From assembly GCA_011046365.1 (NCBI GenBank), contig DSAS01000067.1, forward strand, positions 1 through 38,966: a stretch of 38,966 bases of DNA, given 5' to 3'. The position numbers and the translations under genes are program-made. The first letter of the stretch is position 1. Every line of letters starts with the position of its first letter. The notes beneath the pieces were generated by a model. The model saw only the letters and a program-made list of their open reading frames with translations. It was not told the DNA's origin and did not search any database. This document shows positions 1 through 9,397 of the stretch, one piece after another. Source of the DNA: Fidelibacterota bacterium. Lineage in GTDB: Bacteria; Fidelibacterota; UBA2242.

Positions 1-380
1 AATCCTCCAGGATTCCGGCAAAGTATGTTCGGACAGAGGATTTCACAGCATATTTTAGGATGAATTGACTATGACCTGATTGAAATGAAGCGTGTAAATT
101 AATTGACGGGGTGATTTTTATAAGATTTGAGCCTTTTCAAGGGCATTTAAGAAAACATTATTCTCTATATCGGAATTTGAGTTTTTTTAACACCTTTTTA
201 AATGCCGGAAATAATGCCGATATTTCTCAATTGCTTTTGTTCTTTGGTTTATCTGCTTCTCAGCTTCAGTCAATAAATGGCAGCTTAATCCTTGGAACAG
301 GCGTTACGACTATCCGGTCGATTTCCAGTTTGATATTAACCGGTAAAAAGGTATATTTATTACCGTTTTAAAGCAAAATA
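1..380. other. Leading region without a supportable gene
   Basis: This 380-base stretch precedes the first recognisable gene. On the + strand all three frames close by about base 68, so at most the last ~20 codons of an upstream gene could be here, and I cannot tell which frame would be used. A GTG-initiated frame (111-371, 86 codons) exists, but it has no clear ribosome-binding site, an AT-rich composition unlike the neighbours and no family I recognise. I see no tRNA, repeat array or strong hairpin. Confidence 0.5.
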
Positions 381-1388
381 ATGATGCAACACAACTGGAA
401 ACCGATCATACAACAACTGCAATTTGCCCGAAAAATCCTGTTGACGACTCATGTAAATCCCGACGGCGACGCGATCGGTTCGGAAATGGCGCTGTATTAT
501 TGTCTGCAGAGCATGCAAAAATCAGTTGAAATTCTGAACAGTTCGGCTCTGCCCGAGGAATACGCCTTTCTAGACCCCGGCAAAGTGATCAGGCAATATA
601 ATCCGAATAGGGATTCCGGACGCTTGCGTGAATTTGATCTGGCTTTTATTCTGGATGTAGGTGGGGTCACGCGTATCGGCAGTCTGGGCGATGATCTGGC
701 TCAAGCGAAAATTCCCTGTGTCTGTATTGATCACCATCCGGAAAATCACATTGTCTGTGATTTTAAAATCGTGGACGAGAAAGAATCGGCGACCAGCTGC
801 TTGATTTACGAATTGATCAAGCGCATCAATCCCGGGTGCATCAATCGCAGGATTGCCGAGGCAGTGTATGTTGGTCTGATGACGGACACCGGCTCATTTA
901 GATTTGAGAATGCGACCCCAAAGGCATTCCGGCTGGCGGCGGAATTGCTGGAATATGATGTTCGACCTAACGAAATATACAACCGAATTTATGAGAGTCA
1001 TTCGCCTCTCCGGATGGCGCTTTTAGGGAAGGTCCTGCAACAGATTCACTATGAAGTAGACGGCAGGCTGGCTTGGTTTACGATCCGGCAAAGAGATTTG
1101 CAGGAAACCGCGGTTAGCTCGGATGAGATTGGCGGCTTTACCGACTTGATACGTTCAATAGACGGCGTCGAGGTGGCGGTCATGTTTCTGGAAGTTGGTT
1201 TACAGCAGGTTCGGGTTAACCTGCGTTCCAAAGGACAGGTAATCGTGAACGAGATTGCCCGGCAATTCGACGGCGGTGGTCACTACTATGCTGCCGGATT
1301 GACATTTGAGGGCACCGTTGAAGCGGCTGTTGGTGCGGTAATTCCAATAATTCGGCGCGCCTTGGAAAAAAGAGGAGATAAAAATTGA
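381..1388 (+). CDS. nrnA: DHH-family phosphoesterase, NrnA-like oligoribonuclease / pAp phosphatase
   Basis: This is a 335-aa cytoplasmic DHH/DHHA1 phosphoesterase. NrnA-type enzymes degrade 2-5-nt RNA to mononucleotides and often dephosphorylate pAp. Visible motifs are the metal-binding '[11 protein letters not shown]' near residue 25, 'ILDVGG' near 90, the signature 'CIDHHPEN' near 115, '[16 protein letters not shown]' near 165, and the C-terminal DHHA1 glycine motif 'GGGHYYAAG' near 300. The length fits the ~310-340 aa family norm. Two ATGs are adjacent (381 and 384) with only a weak upstream purine stretch. The stop overlaps the TTG start of the following dcd homologue by 4 bp, so the two are probably translationally coupled. 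The family is clear; the exact substrate (nanoRNA, pAp or a cyclic dinucleotide product) cannot be read from sequence. Confidence 0.93.
   Translation: MMQHNWKPIIQQLQFARKILLTTHVNPDGDAIGSEMALYYCLQSMQKSVEILNSSALPEEYAFLDPGKVIRQYNPNRDSGRLREFDLAFILDVGGVTRIGSLGDDLAQAKIPCVCIDHHPENHIVCDFKIVDEKESATSCLIYELIKRINPGCINRRIAEAVYVGLMTDTGSFRFENATPKAFRLAAELLEYDVRPNEIYNRIYESHSPLRMALLGKVLQQIHYEVDGRLAWFTIRQRDLQETAVSSDEIGGFTDLIRSIDGVEVAVMFLEVGLQQVRVNLRSKGQVIVNEIARQFDGGGHYYAAGLTFEGTVEAAVGAVIPIIRRALEKRGDKN
1371..1384 (+). promoter_or_regulatory. Ribosome-binding site that fixes the TTG start of the dcd homologue
   Basis: AGAGGAG at 1371-1377 lies 7 bases before TTG at 1385. The next in-frame ATG would remove conserved N-terminal sequence, so this site supports TTG initiation inside the end of the DHH gene. 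Confidence 0.7.
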
Positions 1389-1942
1389 GTGTACGACCCG
1401 ACTGGTGGATTGAGGAAATGTGTGTAAAGCACAAAATGATCGAGCCTTTTGAAAAAGGGCAGATCAGCAAAGGCGTCGTCTCTTACGGAGTCTCTGCTTA
1501 CGGTTACGATCTGCGCATTGCCAGTGAATTCAGGATTCCAAAATTTCCTGACAAGACAGTGATTGATCCAAAGAATGTGGATGATTCTCTTTTTGAGAGT
1601 ATTATTGCAGCTGAATGGATCATTCCGGCGAACAGCTTCGTTCTGGCGCGCAGTCTGGAATATTTTCGCATTCCCCGCAATGTCGTTACATTGACCGCAG
1701 GGAAATCAACCTATGCCCGTTGCGGTATTCTGGTCAATGTCACGCCCTTTGAACCGGAGTGGGAGGGATTTGTCACCATTTCAATCTCCAATACGGCGCC
1801 GGTTCCGGTAAAAATTTATGCCAATGAAGGATTGGCACAGGTGCTCTTTTTTGAAAGTGATGATCAATGTCAGGTCTCCTATGCCGATAAGAAGGGCAAG
1901 TACCAGGCGCAGCAAACCATCACATCGGCAAGGGTGCAATGA
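1385..1942 (+). CDS. dcd: dCTP deaminase family protein, catalytic Glu apparently replaced by Ser
   Basis: This 185-aa protein belongs to the trimeric dCTP deaminase/dUTPase fold family, whose deaminases convert dCTP to dUTP. The N-terminal motif 'SAYGYDLR', the nucleotide-binding '[10 protein letters not shown]' (S108 and R112 in place of E. coli S111 and R115), '[12 protein letters not shown]' and '[15 protein letters not shown]' are all present. However, the strand that normally reads 'TLEFSN' or 'TIEISN' reads 'TISISN' here, so residue 133 is Ser (codon TCA, 1781-1783) where the catalytic Glu (E138 in E. coli) is expected. The C-terminal '[14 protein letters not shown]' also lacks the usual Gly after QQ. 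The start is TTG with a good ribosome-binding site, overlapping the upstream stop. The fold is certain, but deaminase activity is doubtful. It could be a degenerate, regulatory or dUTPase-like form. Confidence 0.9.
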   Translation: MSVRPDWWIEEMCVKHKMIEPFEKGQISKGVVSYGVSAYGYDLRIASEFRIPKFPDKTVIDPKNVDDSLFESIIAAEWIIPANSFVLARSLEYFRIPRNVVTLTAGKSTYARCGILVNVTPFEPEWEGFVTISISNTAPVPVKIYANEGLAQVLFFESDDQCQVSYADKKGKYQAQQTITSARVQ

Positions 1943-2784
1943 GTTCACTGACCATCAATATCGCCAAAGGTGCCGGCTTTTGTATGGGGGTCCGGCGCGC
2001 CATTGAGATTGCTAAAAAAGCCGGAAAACAGTACGGCAAAGTTGCCATGTTGGGCGATATCGTCCATAATGAGGGTGTTGTGAGGGAATTGGAAAAGGAT
2101 GGAATTGTCGTTTATGACGATCTGAGCCAGATTCCGCCGGAAATGCCGGTTATTCTCCGTTCGCACGGTACCAGAGCTGATCTCCGGCAGCGGGCACACT
2201 CTATGGGGTTGACGATTATTGACGCCACCTGTCCGCTGGTGAAGGAAATTCACGCTGCTGCGAAGGAGTTGGAGTCCGAGGGACGCAAGGTAATTATCAT
2301 TGGCGATCATGGACACGACGAAGTAGAGGCGATTGCCGGTGAAGTTACTGATCCGCTTATCATTGCCGATGAAGCTGAAGCTGATACTATTTCGAAAATC
2401 CGTCAAGCCGGAGTCGTTATTCAATCAACCCAGTTTCGCGAAAACGTTGATGCGATTTTGAAGAAATTGATCTGGAAAATCAACGATTTACGGATCATCA
2501 ACACAATCTGTAAACCCACTCGCGACCGGCAGGCGCAAATCCGGGAACTTGCCAGTGAAAACGACGTTATGCTGATTGTGGGCTCTTTTACCAGTGCAAA
2601 TACAAAACGGCTGACGCGCATTGCTCAAAGCATTAATTCCAGAAGCTATCAAATCCGCGGTCCGGTGGATATTCAACCGGATTGGTTCAAAGGTGCAAAG
2701 TCAGTGGGGATATCAGCCGGTGCCTCGGCACCTGATAAAATCGTTAGGGAAGTTGCAGATAAGATTGGCGCTTTAGCAATCTAG
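1939..2784 (+). CDS. ispH: 4-hydroxy-3-methylbut-2-enyl diphosphate reductase (IspH/LytB)
   Basis: This 281-aa iron-sulfur enzyme catalyses the last step of the MEP pathway, reducing HMBPP to IPP and DMAPP. The three [4Fe-4S] cysteines are visible: C15 in 'GAGFCMGV', C98 in 'DATCPLV' and C191 in '[10 protein letters not shown]'. The substrate-binding 'HNEGVV', 'RSHGTRAD', '[10 protein letters not shown]' and C-terminal '[10 protein letters not shown]' motifs are also present. Its ATG overlaps the dcd stop as ATGA (1939-1942), consistent with translational coupling. The length matches bacterial IspH (~280-310 aa). The first MEP enzyme, Dxs, is encoded about 1.5 kb downstream in the same direction, with pdxS and pdxT between them, so the run looks like one transcription unit for isoprenoid and PLP synthesis. 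Confidence 0.96.
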   Translation: MSSLTINIAKGAGFCMGVRRAIEIAKKAGKQYGKVAMLGDIVHNEGVVRELEKDGIVVYDDLSQIPPEMPVILRSHGTRADLRQRAHSMGLTIIDATCPLVKEIHAAAKELESEGRKVIIIGDHGHDEVEAIAGEVTDPLIIADEAEADTISKIRQAGVVIQSTQFRENVDAILKKLIWKINDLRIINTICKPTRDRQAQIRELASENDVMLIVGSFTSANTKRLTRIAQSINSRSYQIRGPVDIQPDWFKGAKSVGISAGASAPDKIVREVADKIGALAI

Positions 2785-2826
2785 ATGATAAATTACAGGC
2801 TGGATATATTTGAGGAGTAATTTTCG

Positions 2827-3708
2827 ATGAATGAAGGTTCCTTTGAAGTGAAAGTCGGTCTGGCGGAGATGTTGAAGGGCGGTGTCATCATGGATGTGAC
2901 CACTGCAGAACAGGCAAAAATCGCCGAAGATGCCGGTGCGGTGGCAGTCATGGCGTTGGAGCGCATTCCTGCCGATATTCGTGCTCACGGCGGAATCGCC
3001 CGAATGTCCCGTCCGGCGATCATAAAAGCCATTCAGGAGACGGTTTCGATTCCGGTCATGGCAAAATGCCGCATCGGTCACTTTGCCGAGGCGCAGATTC
3101 TCGAAGCGCTGGAGGTTGATTTTATTGATGAGAGCGAAGTCCTGACGCCGGCGGATGAGGAGAATCATATCTGGAAACACGATTTTAAAGTTCCCTTTGT
3201 CTGCGGTTGTCGTGATTTGGGAGAAGCCTTGCGAAGGATCGGCGAAGGCGCTGCGATGATTCGTACCAAGGGCGAAGCCGGCAGCGGTAACATCGTCGAA
3301 GCCGTACGGCACATGCGCATGGTTCAGAAAGAGTTAAAAGCCCTGACCGTATTGCGGGATGACGAACTCATGGCAGCCGCGAAACGGCTGGGTGCGCCTT
3401 TTGAAATTGTCCGGCAGGTGGCAAAAACCGGCAAACTGCCGGTCCCGAATTTTGCAGCGGGAGGTGTCGCAACGCCGGCAGACGCCGCCCTGATGATGCA
3501 ACTGGGGGCCGAATCGGTTTTCGTAGGCTCGGGAATTTTTAAATCGGAAGACCCGCCAGCCCGGGCGAAAGCCATCGTTCTGGCGACGACCTACTATAAC
3601 GATCCGCAGAAACTCGCTGAGATTTCCATGGATCTTAAAGATGCCATGGAGGGGCTCGATATCGCTTCGATACCGGAAGAGGAACGCCTCGCCAAACGCG
3701 GCTGGTGA
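2827..3708 (+). CDS. pdxS: Pyridoxal 5'-phosphate synthase, lyase/synthase subunit PdxS
   Basis: This 293-aa TIM-barrel subunit builds PLP from ribose 5-phosphate, glyceraldehyde 3-phosphate and the ammonia supplied by PdxT, the DXP-independent route. Key residues are D23 in 'GGVIMDVTT', the Schiff-base lysine K80 in '[10 protein letters not shown]' and the second catalytic lysine K148 in '[11 protein letters not shown]'. The '[18 protein letters not shown]' signature is intact. '[27 protein letters not shown]' forms the phosphate-binding end of the barrel; in that stretch the family residues are unaltered. An AGGAG-type ribosome-binding site (2812-2816) precedes ATG 2827. The glutaminase partner PdxT starts 18 bp downstream. 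The enzyme forms dodecamers decorated by PdxT in known cases. Confidence 0.97.
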   Translation: MNEGSFEVKVGLAEMLKGGVIMDVTTAEQAKIAEDAGAVAVMALERIPADIRAHGGIARMSRPAIIKAIQETVSIPVMAKCRIGHFAEAQILEALEVDFIDESEVLTPADEENHIWKHDFKVPFVCGCRDLGEALRRIGEGAAMIRTKGEAGSGNIVEAVRHMRMVQKELKALTVLRDDELMAAAKRLGAPFEIVRQVAKTGKLPVPNFAAGGVATPADAALMMQLGAESVFVGSGIFKSEDPPARAKAIVLATTYYNDPQKLAEISMDLKDAMEGLDIASIPEEERLAKRGW

Positions 3709-3726
3709 CCGGCTTCGTGCTCTTAT

Positions 3727-4296
3727 ATGAAACACGAATTAACCATCGGCGTTCTTGGTTTGCAGGGTGCATTTGCCAAACATATGGTCATGCTTAGTAA
3801 ATTGGATGTCAGTACAATGCTGATTCGTTATCCCGAAGAGTTGGATCAATGCGACGGTCTGATTATTCCAGGCGGCGAGTCAACCACCATGTCCATATTG
3901 ATTCACGAGATGAAAATCCGCGATAAACTGCTGGAATACAATCGCCCGATTTTCGGAACCTGTGCCGGTGCCATTCTAATGGCTGCAGGCTCCAATGATC
4001 CCCGGGTGACGACTCTGAACCGGGTGCCGGTCCGGGCGACCCGAAATGCCTGGGGACGTCAGGTGGAGTCTTTTTTAGCCCCCGTCAATCTCAGTTTTGA
4101 TGAAAAGCCTTTTAATGCGGTTTTTATCCGAGCACCGAAACTCGTCAACCCCCGTCCAGAGGTTCAGATATTGGGTCGGCTGGAGAATGAGACCGTACTC
4201 GTTCAACATGACAACGTCATCCTGGCGACTTTTCATCCGGAATTAACCGATGACACCCGAATTCACACCTATTTTCTGAAATTAATCAAGAATTAG
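3727..4296 (+). CDS. pdxT: Pyridoxal 5'-phosphate synthase glutaminase subunit PdxT
   Basis: This 189-aa class-I glutamine amidotransferase hydrolyses glutamine and channels ammonia to PdxS. The N-terminal 'GVLGLQGAF', the oxyanion motif 'GLIIPGGESTT', the nucleophile C79 in 'GTCAGAIL', the family 'RNAWGRQVESF' motif, and H170/E172 in 'TFHPEL' make up a complete catalytic triad. The length is normal (~190-200 aa). It directly follows pdxS, the usual gene order, and dxs begins 6 bp after its stop. The PLP pathway here is the one that does not consume DXP, so the neighbouring dxs presumably serves isoprenoid and thiamine synthesis. Confidence 0.97.
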   Translation: MKHELTIGVLGLQGAFAKHMVMLSKLDVSTMLIRYPEELDQCDGLIIPGGESTTMSILIHEMKIRDKLLEYNRPIFGTCAGAILMAAGSNDPRVTTLNRVPVRATRNAWGRQVESFLAPVNLSFDEKPFNAVFIRAPKLVNPRPEVQILGRLENETVLVQHDNVILATFHPELTDDTRIHTYFLKLIKN

Positions 4297-4302
4297 ACCG
4301 TT

Positions 4303-6195
4303 ATGACAAACGAAACAGAGCAAATGCACGAGTATAAAATTTTACCACGAATTGATTCACCGGCTGATCTGAAGCAATTGTCGGAAAACGAGCTATTATT
4401 ACTGGCTGCGGAATTGCGCCGTTATATTATTGAAGTGGTGCAGAAAACCGGTGGTCATCTGGCGCCCAGCCTGGGGGTCATTGAATTAACTATCGCTCTG
4501 CACTACGTTTTCAACACCCCTATTGATAAGCTGGTCTGGGATGTTGGACATCAGGCTTACGGACACAAAATTCTGACCGGTCGGCGCGAAGCCATCAAAA
4601 CGATCCGTCAATATGGTGGCATCAGCGGTTTTTGCAAGCGTTACGAAAGCGAATATGATACCTTTGGCGCCGGACATGCCAGTACCTCAATATCCGCGGC
4701 GGTGGGGATGGCGTTGGCGCGGGATGTGCGCAATTCTGATGAACGAATCGTCGCAATCATCGGCGATGGTTCGCTGACCGGTGGGATGGCGCTGGAGGGT
4801 TTTAACAACGTCTGTAATATCAAGGGACAGTTTTTAGTCGTTCTTAATGACAATAAAATGTCCATCTCACGCAACGTTGGCGCCATGAGTCAGTATCTGA
4901 CCCGGATAATCACCAGTCCGCGCTATCTGAATTTTAAAAACCAGGTCTGGAACTCACTCACTCTTTTACCGAAGGGAACCAGTACGCTCCGTAAAATCGG
5001 TCGCAAGACCATGGAATCCTTGAAAAATTTCGTTGCACCGGGGATTCTCTTTGAAGAATTCGGTTTTCGCTATTTCGGACCGGTTGATGGTCACGATCTG
5101 CCTGCGCTCGTTGCAACATTGGACAATATTAAGAATTTAAAATATCCCGTCCTTCTGCATGTGATTACCCAAAAAGGGCGTGGTTTGGCGCAGGCAGAAA
5201 ACGATCCAACCCGCTATCACGGAATCGGACCACAGACCGGTTCTCAAAAAACAGCACCCGATGCACCGCCGCAATTTTTGGAGGCTTTTGGTAAAATTGC
5301 CTGTGAAATGGGTACGAAAAAATTGGATACGGTTTTTATTACTGCCGCAATGTGCGACGGTACCGGACTGGTGGACTACCGTGCCCGTTTCCCGGATAGG
5401 TATTTTGACGTGGGGATTGCCGAGGAACATGCGGTGACCTTTGCCGGCGGCTTGTGTGTCAGCGGTTTCCGACCGGTGGTGGCGATCTATTCTACTTTTA
5501 TGCAGCGGGCTTTCGATCAGCTGATTCACGACATTGCGTTGCAGAATTTACCGGTTATTTTCGTAATGGACCGTGCCGGGCTGGTGGGTGAAGACGGTCC
5601 GACTCACCACGGCAGTTTCGATCTGAGCTATGTAAGTTTGATCCCGGATGTCATTATTGCCGCACCGCGCAACGGCAATGAGCTGCGTGATCTGCTGTTT
5701 ACCGCGTATGAGCAGAAGGAGCACCCCTTTGTCATCCGTTACCCGAAGGACAGCTGTGTTGCTTTCGATGAGGACGGCGAGGCTAAAATCCTGAAAATCG
5801 GCGAATGGGAAGCGGTTCGTCAGGGCAAAGATATTGCCGTTATCAGCGTTGGCGTCATGACCAATGTCGCCGAAAAAGCACTCCAAATACTGGCGGCTGA
5901 TAACATCACGCCGAGCCTCTATCATGCCCGCTTTATAAAACCGATTGATGAAGCGATGCTGAAGGATATTGCGGATCGGCATTCCGTGATTGTCACCATT
6001 GAAGAGAACTGCCTTCGCGGTGGTTTTGGTAACTTCATTCTGTCCTATATAACGGAAAAAAACTGGACTCTCAAGGTCAAATCGCTGGGTATTCCCGACC
6101 GGTTTATTGAACATGGTTCGCGGCAGCTTTTACTGAAAGAGGTCGGTCTGAACGCAGAAGGCATTGCCGCTGCGATCAAAAAAGCCGCAGTATAG
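4303..6195 (+). CDS. dxs: 1-deoxy-D-xylulose-5-phosphate synthase
   Basis: This 630-aa thiamine-diphosphate enzyme condenses pyruvate and glyceraldehyde 3-phosphate to DXP, the first step of the MEP isoprenoid pathway and a thiamine precursor. Visible features are the N-terminal 'GGHLAPSLGVIELTIALHYVF', 'WDVGHQAYGHKILTGR', the ThDP/Mg motif 'GDGSLTGGMALEGFNN' with 'NDNKMSIS', the pyrimidine-domain Glu in 'DVGIAEEHAVTFAGG', and 'DRAGLVGEDGPTHHG' in the second domain. The transketolase C domain follows, with 'ENCLRGGFG'. The length matches the family (~620-640 aa). The start at 4303 gives a short extra N-terminus compared with E. coli, and its ribosome-binding site is weak. It is the last gene of the run beginning at 381; a 228-bp gap follows. 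Confidence 0.97.
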   Translation: MTNETEQMHEYKILPRIDSPADLKQLSENELLLLAAELRRYIIEVVQKTGGHLAPSLGVIELTIALHYVFNTPIDKLVWDVGHQAYGHKILTGRREAIKTIRQYGGISGFCKRYESEYDTFGAGHASTSISAAVGMALARDVRNSDERIVAIIGDGSLTGGMALEGFNNVCNIKGQFLVVLNDNKMSISRNVGAMSQYLTRIITSPRYLNFKNQVWNSLTLLPKGTSTLRKIGRKTMESLKNFVAPGILFEEFGFRYFGPVDGHDLPALVATLDNIKNLKYPVLLHVITQKGRGLAQAENDPTRYHGIGPQTGSQKTAPDAPPQFLEAFGKIACEMGTKKLDTVFITAAMCDGTGLVDYRARFPDRYFDVGIAEEHAVTFAGGLCVSGFRPVVAIYSTFMQRAFDQLIHDIALQNLPVIFVMDRAGLVGEDGPTHHGSFDLSYVSLIPDVIIAAPRNGNELRDLLFTAYEQKEHPFVIRYPKDSCVAFDEDGEAKILKIGEWEAVRQGKDIAVISVGVMTNVAEKALQILAADNITPSLYHARFIKPIDEAMLKDIADRHSVIVTIEENCLRGGFGNFILSYITEKNWTLKVKSLGIPDRFIEHGSRQLLLKEVGLNAEGIAAAIKKAAV

Positions 6196-6423
6196 GTGGA
6201 TTCAGATATTTGCTTTTTCCAGGATCAGATGTTTTAATTCTGTCAATGATTTTCGACTATAGATGCCCGGTTTGACGGGTATTCTATTGAGATAATACAT
6301 AGATATTGGTGTGTCTATCCGGTTAAAATTGCTGATAAATGCGATTTAAGTCACAGCAGTGTAACGAGGATATTCCTATCTTATCCAAGTGTATTGTTTA
6401 TAATTATCAGAAGGATACAGATT
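6196..6423. other. Intergenic spacer, possible promoter region for the lipoprotein gene
   Basis: This 228-base gap separates dxs from the large lipoprotein gene. It contains TTGACG at 6272-6277 followed by GATAAT at 6291-6296, which resemble -35 and -10 elements, but the 13-base spacing is shorter than optimal. No strong terminator hairpin for dxs is visible. Confidence 0.3.
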
Positions 6424-9387
6424 ATGAGAAAAATTGGATTAATGATATTAACAACGGTTTTGCTGTTTTCCAGTTCCTGTATGATGAAATTACCGGAAGA
6501 ATCGGATATGCCCAGTTGGAACATCAATCTTGAAGTTCCCCTAATGAAAACGACAGTGACGATAGCCGATCTGCTGAATGATTCGCTGTTTGTGGGCGTC
6601 CCTTACGGTCTGAGCGGCGATTCAATTTTTGCCTACGAAGATCAAGTGGATATTGAAAAAGTTGAGGTCGGCGACCAACTGGATATTGAAGACATTCATA
6701 AAGTATTTGCACAGTCTATTGACGATGTTCGTGTGAAACCTACTATTAAGCAGTATACCTCAGAACTGGATCCGGTGGGCGTTGATCCGGTTCGGGAAAC
6801 GGTTACGTCGCGGCTGGGAAATATATCGCTTGACGATACCGACCCAGAGACGACTGATCCGATATTAATGAGTGAAATTGTTGATTTTTCCGGTGTCAAT
6901 GCAGATGATCCAATGACGATTCCGCAATCCACGGACTTTCCCGTGGTTTACCGAAGTATTACTTTCGATGATTTTGATAATGCTCATTTCGTAAATGGTG
7001 TGCTGGAAATTACCGTGGATAACGGTTTGCAAAATGTGGAATTAGGTGCGCCACTGGTAATCCGGATTTTGGATGCCGACAGTGTTACGATTGTGGGTTC
7101 CGATGGCGACAGTGCCAAGGCGATCTGGAGCAGCGGTATCCTGGCGGGAAATTCAGATATGCAGACTATTGATTTAGCCCATAAGGTTTTGCCAGAGAAC
7201 ATCATTATCCAGATCAGTGGTGTGCTGAACGGTTCCGGGGCAACTACGGTCACCAATAACTCCGCTCATCGAAATTCCAGTTTTGTTATTCAGGTTGAGG
7301 CAAAAAATCTTGAAGTGATCTCTGCGGAAGCTGTGGTACCGCCACAGACGATTGATACGACCGACGTAATTCCACTGGAGGAATCGGATGATAAGGTCAA
7401 AACAGCTCGTATCTTAAATGGTACCCTGGCGATTGATGTGTACAATGACATTCCCATTAATTCCACTCTGGAATTAACCATAACTTCAATTGATATCTCG
7501 GAATCCGCTGGTATTCAGGCATATACACAAATGATAAATCTTTCAGCCAGCCAGAATTACAGCAGTTCAGATGCCCTTACCGGTTATTATCTGGTAATGG
7601 ATGTTAACAGTCAGCAGGTGGATTATAGCTATCAGGTTATCACCGAGGATACTGGTACAGAAAGAGTTCAAATCACAGAAGATAATGGTGTTATTGTGGA
7701 TATTCGCATGTTTGGACAATCGCCCGGCGAGCAGCTGACTTTTGATGAATTTGAAGGCATTGTAGATCAGGAACCCATTACCGACAACGGTGAAATTGAC
7801 GTGACGACTGATTCGAGAATATCGTCGGCTCTGATTTCCAGCGGAACCATGACGATCAACATCTATAACACGGCAAATACAACTGACCAAAATGTTCCCG
7901 AACTTACTCTTGATATACCGGAATTCCGTGATCAATCATCAAATCCAATCCACATTGTGCGGAATCTCTATCCGGAACCGAATACCACCACTATTCTGAT
8001 TGACTTAAATGGATATACGCTGTTTCCTAATACTGCCGAGATTCCCCCGGATAGTTTCAGCCAGCATATCACCTATATTTCGGTAGTAGAAATTCCGACC
8101 GGCGTGATTACTAACTACAATCTCCAGGGCGCCTACGACGTCAATATCGAAGTTTCGGAGCTGCTGTTCTCTGAAGTCACCGGTTATTTTTCCCAGGATG
8201 CTATCGTGGAACGGGATGTGATTACGCTGGAGGAAGCTACAAAAATAGAGGAAGCATTATTTCAAACCGGTGAACTGGCACTTTCGATTGTTAACAATAT
8301 CGGCGCCATTGCCGAAGTAAAATTCCGGGTCGCCGAATTAATTGACAAAACCACCAATATGCCTTTGCAGAAAACCATTCAACTGACCGAAGACAATCAG
8401 CCTGTTGAAAAGAGTTATTCACTGGAAAACTATAAACTGGTTATCCCCACGACGAACTTTTCACTGAACCAGGAGATTCACTACCGTTCCACTGTCAGTC
8501 TACCCTCCGATCAGGAGATGACTCTGAATGTAGAGAATGAAATTGATGTAGACCTGAATCTGAGAAATATCTCTTTCAGTTCGGTTGCGGGATATATTGA
8601 TACGGTTACGATTGACATTGATTCCGTCGAACAGGAGATCACCGCTCTGCCGGAAGAGCTGGAGGGGATTGACCTGAATGAAGTTGAAATCAACATTAAT
8701 TTCGAATCTGACATCGGCGTCCCGGTCATTTTGGATCTCATGTTAATCAGCTCAAATAAAAAAGGCGATCGCGCTGAGTCGCATGTTCGTCAAAACATCA
8801 CCGATAATCCCGTGGTGGTGATTCCCAACGCCGCTGATCTGATCAATCTGAAGCCGGATAAAATTGTATCCTACGGCAGCGCATCCGTCGGAGGAGCGGG
8901 ATATGTCGCCACCGATCAGGCGATTCAGGGGGTTATGGAAATTCTGGTGCCCATGTCTTTTGAAGTGGCGGAAGGTGCCTCAATTGAGATTGAACCGGAT
9001 CTTGTGAAAGACGATATCCCCGAGGAACTTGTGGAGGTTACATTATTCGCAATTCTTGATAATCAGTTTGAATTAAACGGAATTCTGCGGATTCTGGGTG
9101 CCAGGGATACACTCTATTTTGGACCCGATTCGCCGGTAAATCCCGACACGTTGGCAATATTTCATCTGATTCCGGACAGCAGTTACGAAGAAATGGTTCT
9201 TCTGGATGAAACGAAATTTGCACTGTTTCAGGATTCATTATACGTAAAAACGAAAATTGACCTGCTCAGTAATACCGACAACCTCGGTAATCCGGTTCCC
9301 ACTCGTCTGTTTAAAAATGACTCCCTGGCGATCCAGCTGTATAGCCGGATCAAGGGACTGATTGATTTAGCCAATAAGGATAATTAG
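6424..9387 (+). CDS. Large putative lipoprotein with about four internal beta-rich modules
   Basis: This 987-aa protein has no family name I recognise. It begins with a basic/hydrophobic signal ending 'LLFSSSC', so C19 is the likely lipidated cysteine. I chose ATG 6424 because AAGGA (6411-6415) lies 8 bases upstream; an in-frame TTG at 6394 has none and would spoil the signal. The body is acidic and rich in Thr/Ser/Ile/Val in a beta-strand pattern. Related segments begin near residues 295, 425, 580 and 715, each with a 'G-x-hydrophobic' strand, a run of acidic residues, then 'A-x-hydrophobic-x-(S/T)G-x-(L/M)-x-(I/L)-x-(I/V)-x-N'. The downstream gene encodes an outer-membrane barrel 10 bp away. 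Together they suggest a cell-surface or periplasmic assembly, which is inference only. Confidence 0.85.
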   Translation: MRKIGLMILTTVLLFSSSCMMKLPEESDMPSWNINLEVPLMKTTVTIADLLNDSLFVGVPYGLSGDSIFAYEDQVDIEKVEVGDQLDIEDIHKVFAQSIDDVRVKPTIKQYTSELDPVGVDPVRETVTSRLGNISLDDTDPETTDPILMSEIVDFSGVNADDPMTIPQSTDFPVVYRSITFDDFDNAHFVNGVLEITVDNGLQNVELGAPLVIRILDADSVTIVGSDGDSAKAIWSSGILAGNSDMQTIDLAHKVLPENIIIQISGVLNGSGATTVTNNSAHRNSSFVIQVEAKNLEVISAEAVVPPQTIDTTDVIPLEESDDKVKTARILNGTLAIDVYNDIPINSTLELTITSIDISESAGIQAYTQMINLSASQNYSSSDALTGYYLVMDVNSQQVDYSYQVITEDTGTERVQITEDNGVIVDIRMFGQSPGEQLTFDEFEGIVDQEPITDNGEIDVTTDSRISSALISSGTMTINIYNTANTTDQNVPELTLDIPEFRDQSSNPIHIVRNLYPEPNTTTILIDLNGYTLFPNTAEIPPDSFSQHITYISVVEIPTGVITNYNLQGAYDVNIEVSELLFSEVTGYFSQDAIVERDVITLEEATKIEEALFQTGELALSIVNNIGAIAEVKFRVAELIDKTTNMPLQKTIQLTEDNQPVEKSYSLENYKLVIPTTNFSLNQEIHYRSTVSLPSDQEMTLNVENEIDVDLNLRNISFSSVAGYIDTVTIDIDSVEQEITALPEELEGIDLNEVEININFESDIGVPVILDLMLISSNKKGDRAESHVRQNITDNPVVVIPNAADLINLKPDKIVSYGSASVGGAGYVATDQAIQGVMEILVPMSFEVAEGASIEIEPDLVKDDIPEELVEVTLFAILDNQFELNGILRILGARDTLYFGPDSPVNPDTLAIFHLIPDSSYEEMVLLDETKFALFQDSLYVKTKIDLLSNTDNLGNPVPTRLFKNDSLAIQLYSRIKGLIDLANKDN

Positions 9388-9397
9388 GAGCCTGACT

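Noticed and set aside
111-371. GTG-initiated 86-codon frame near the window start
   Set aside because: It has no clear ribosome-binding site, no recognisable motif, and an AT-rich, low-information composition unlike the real genes.
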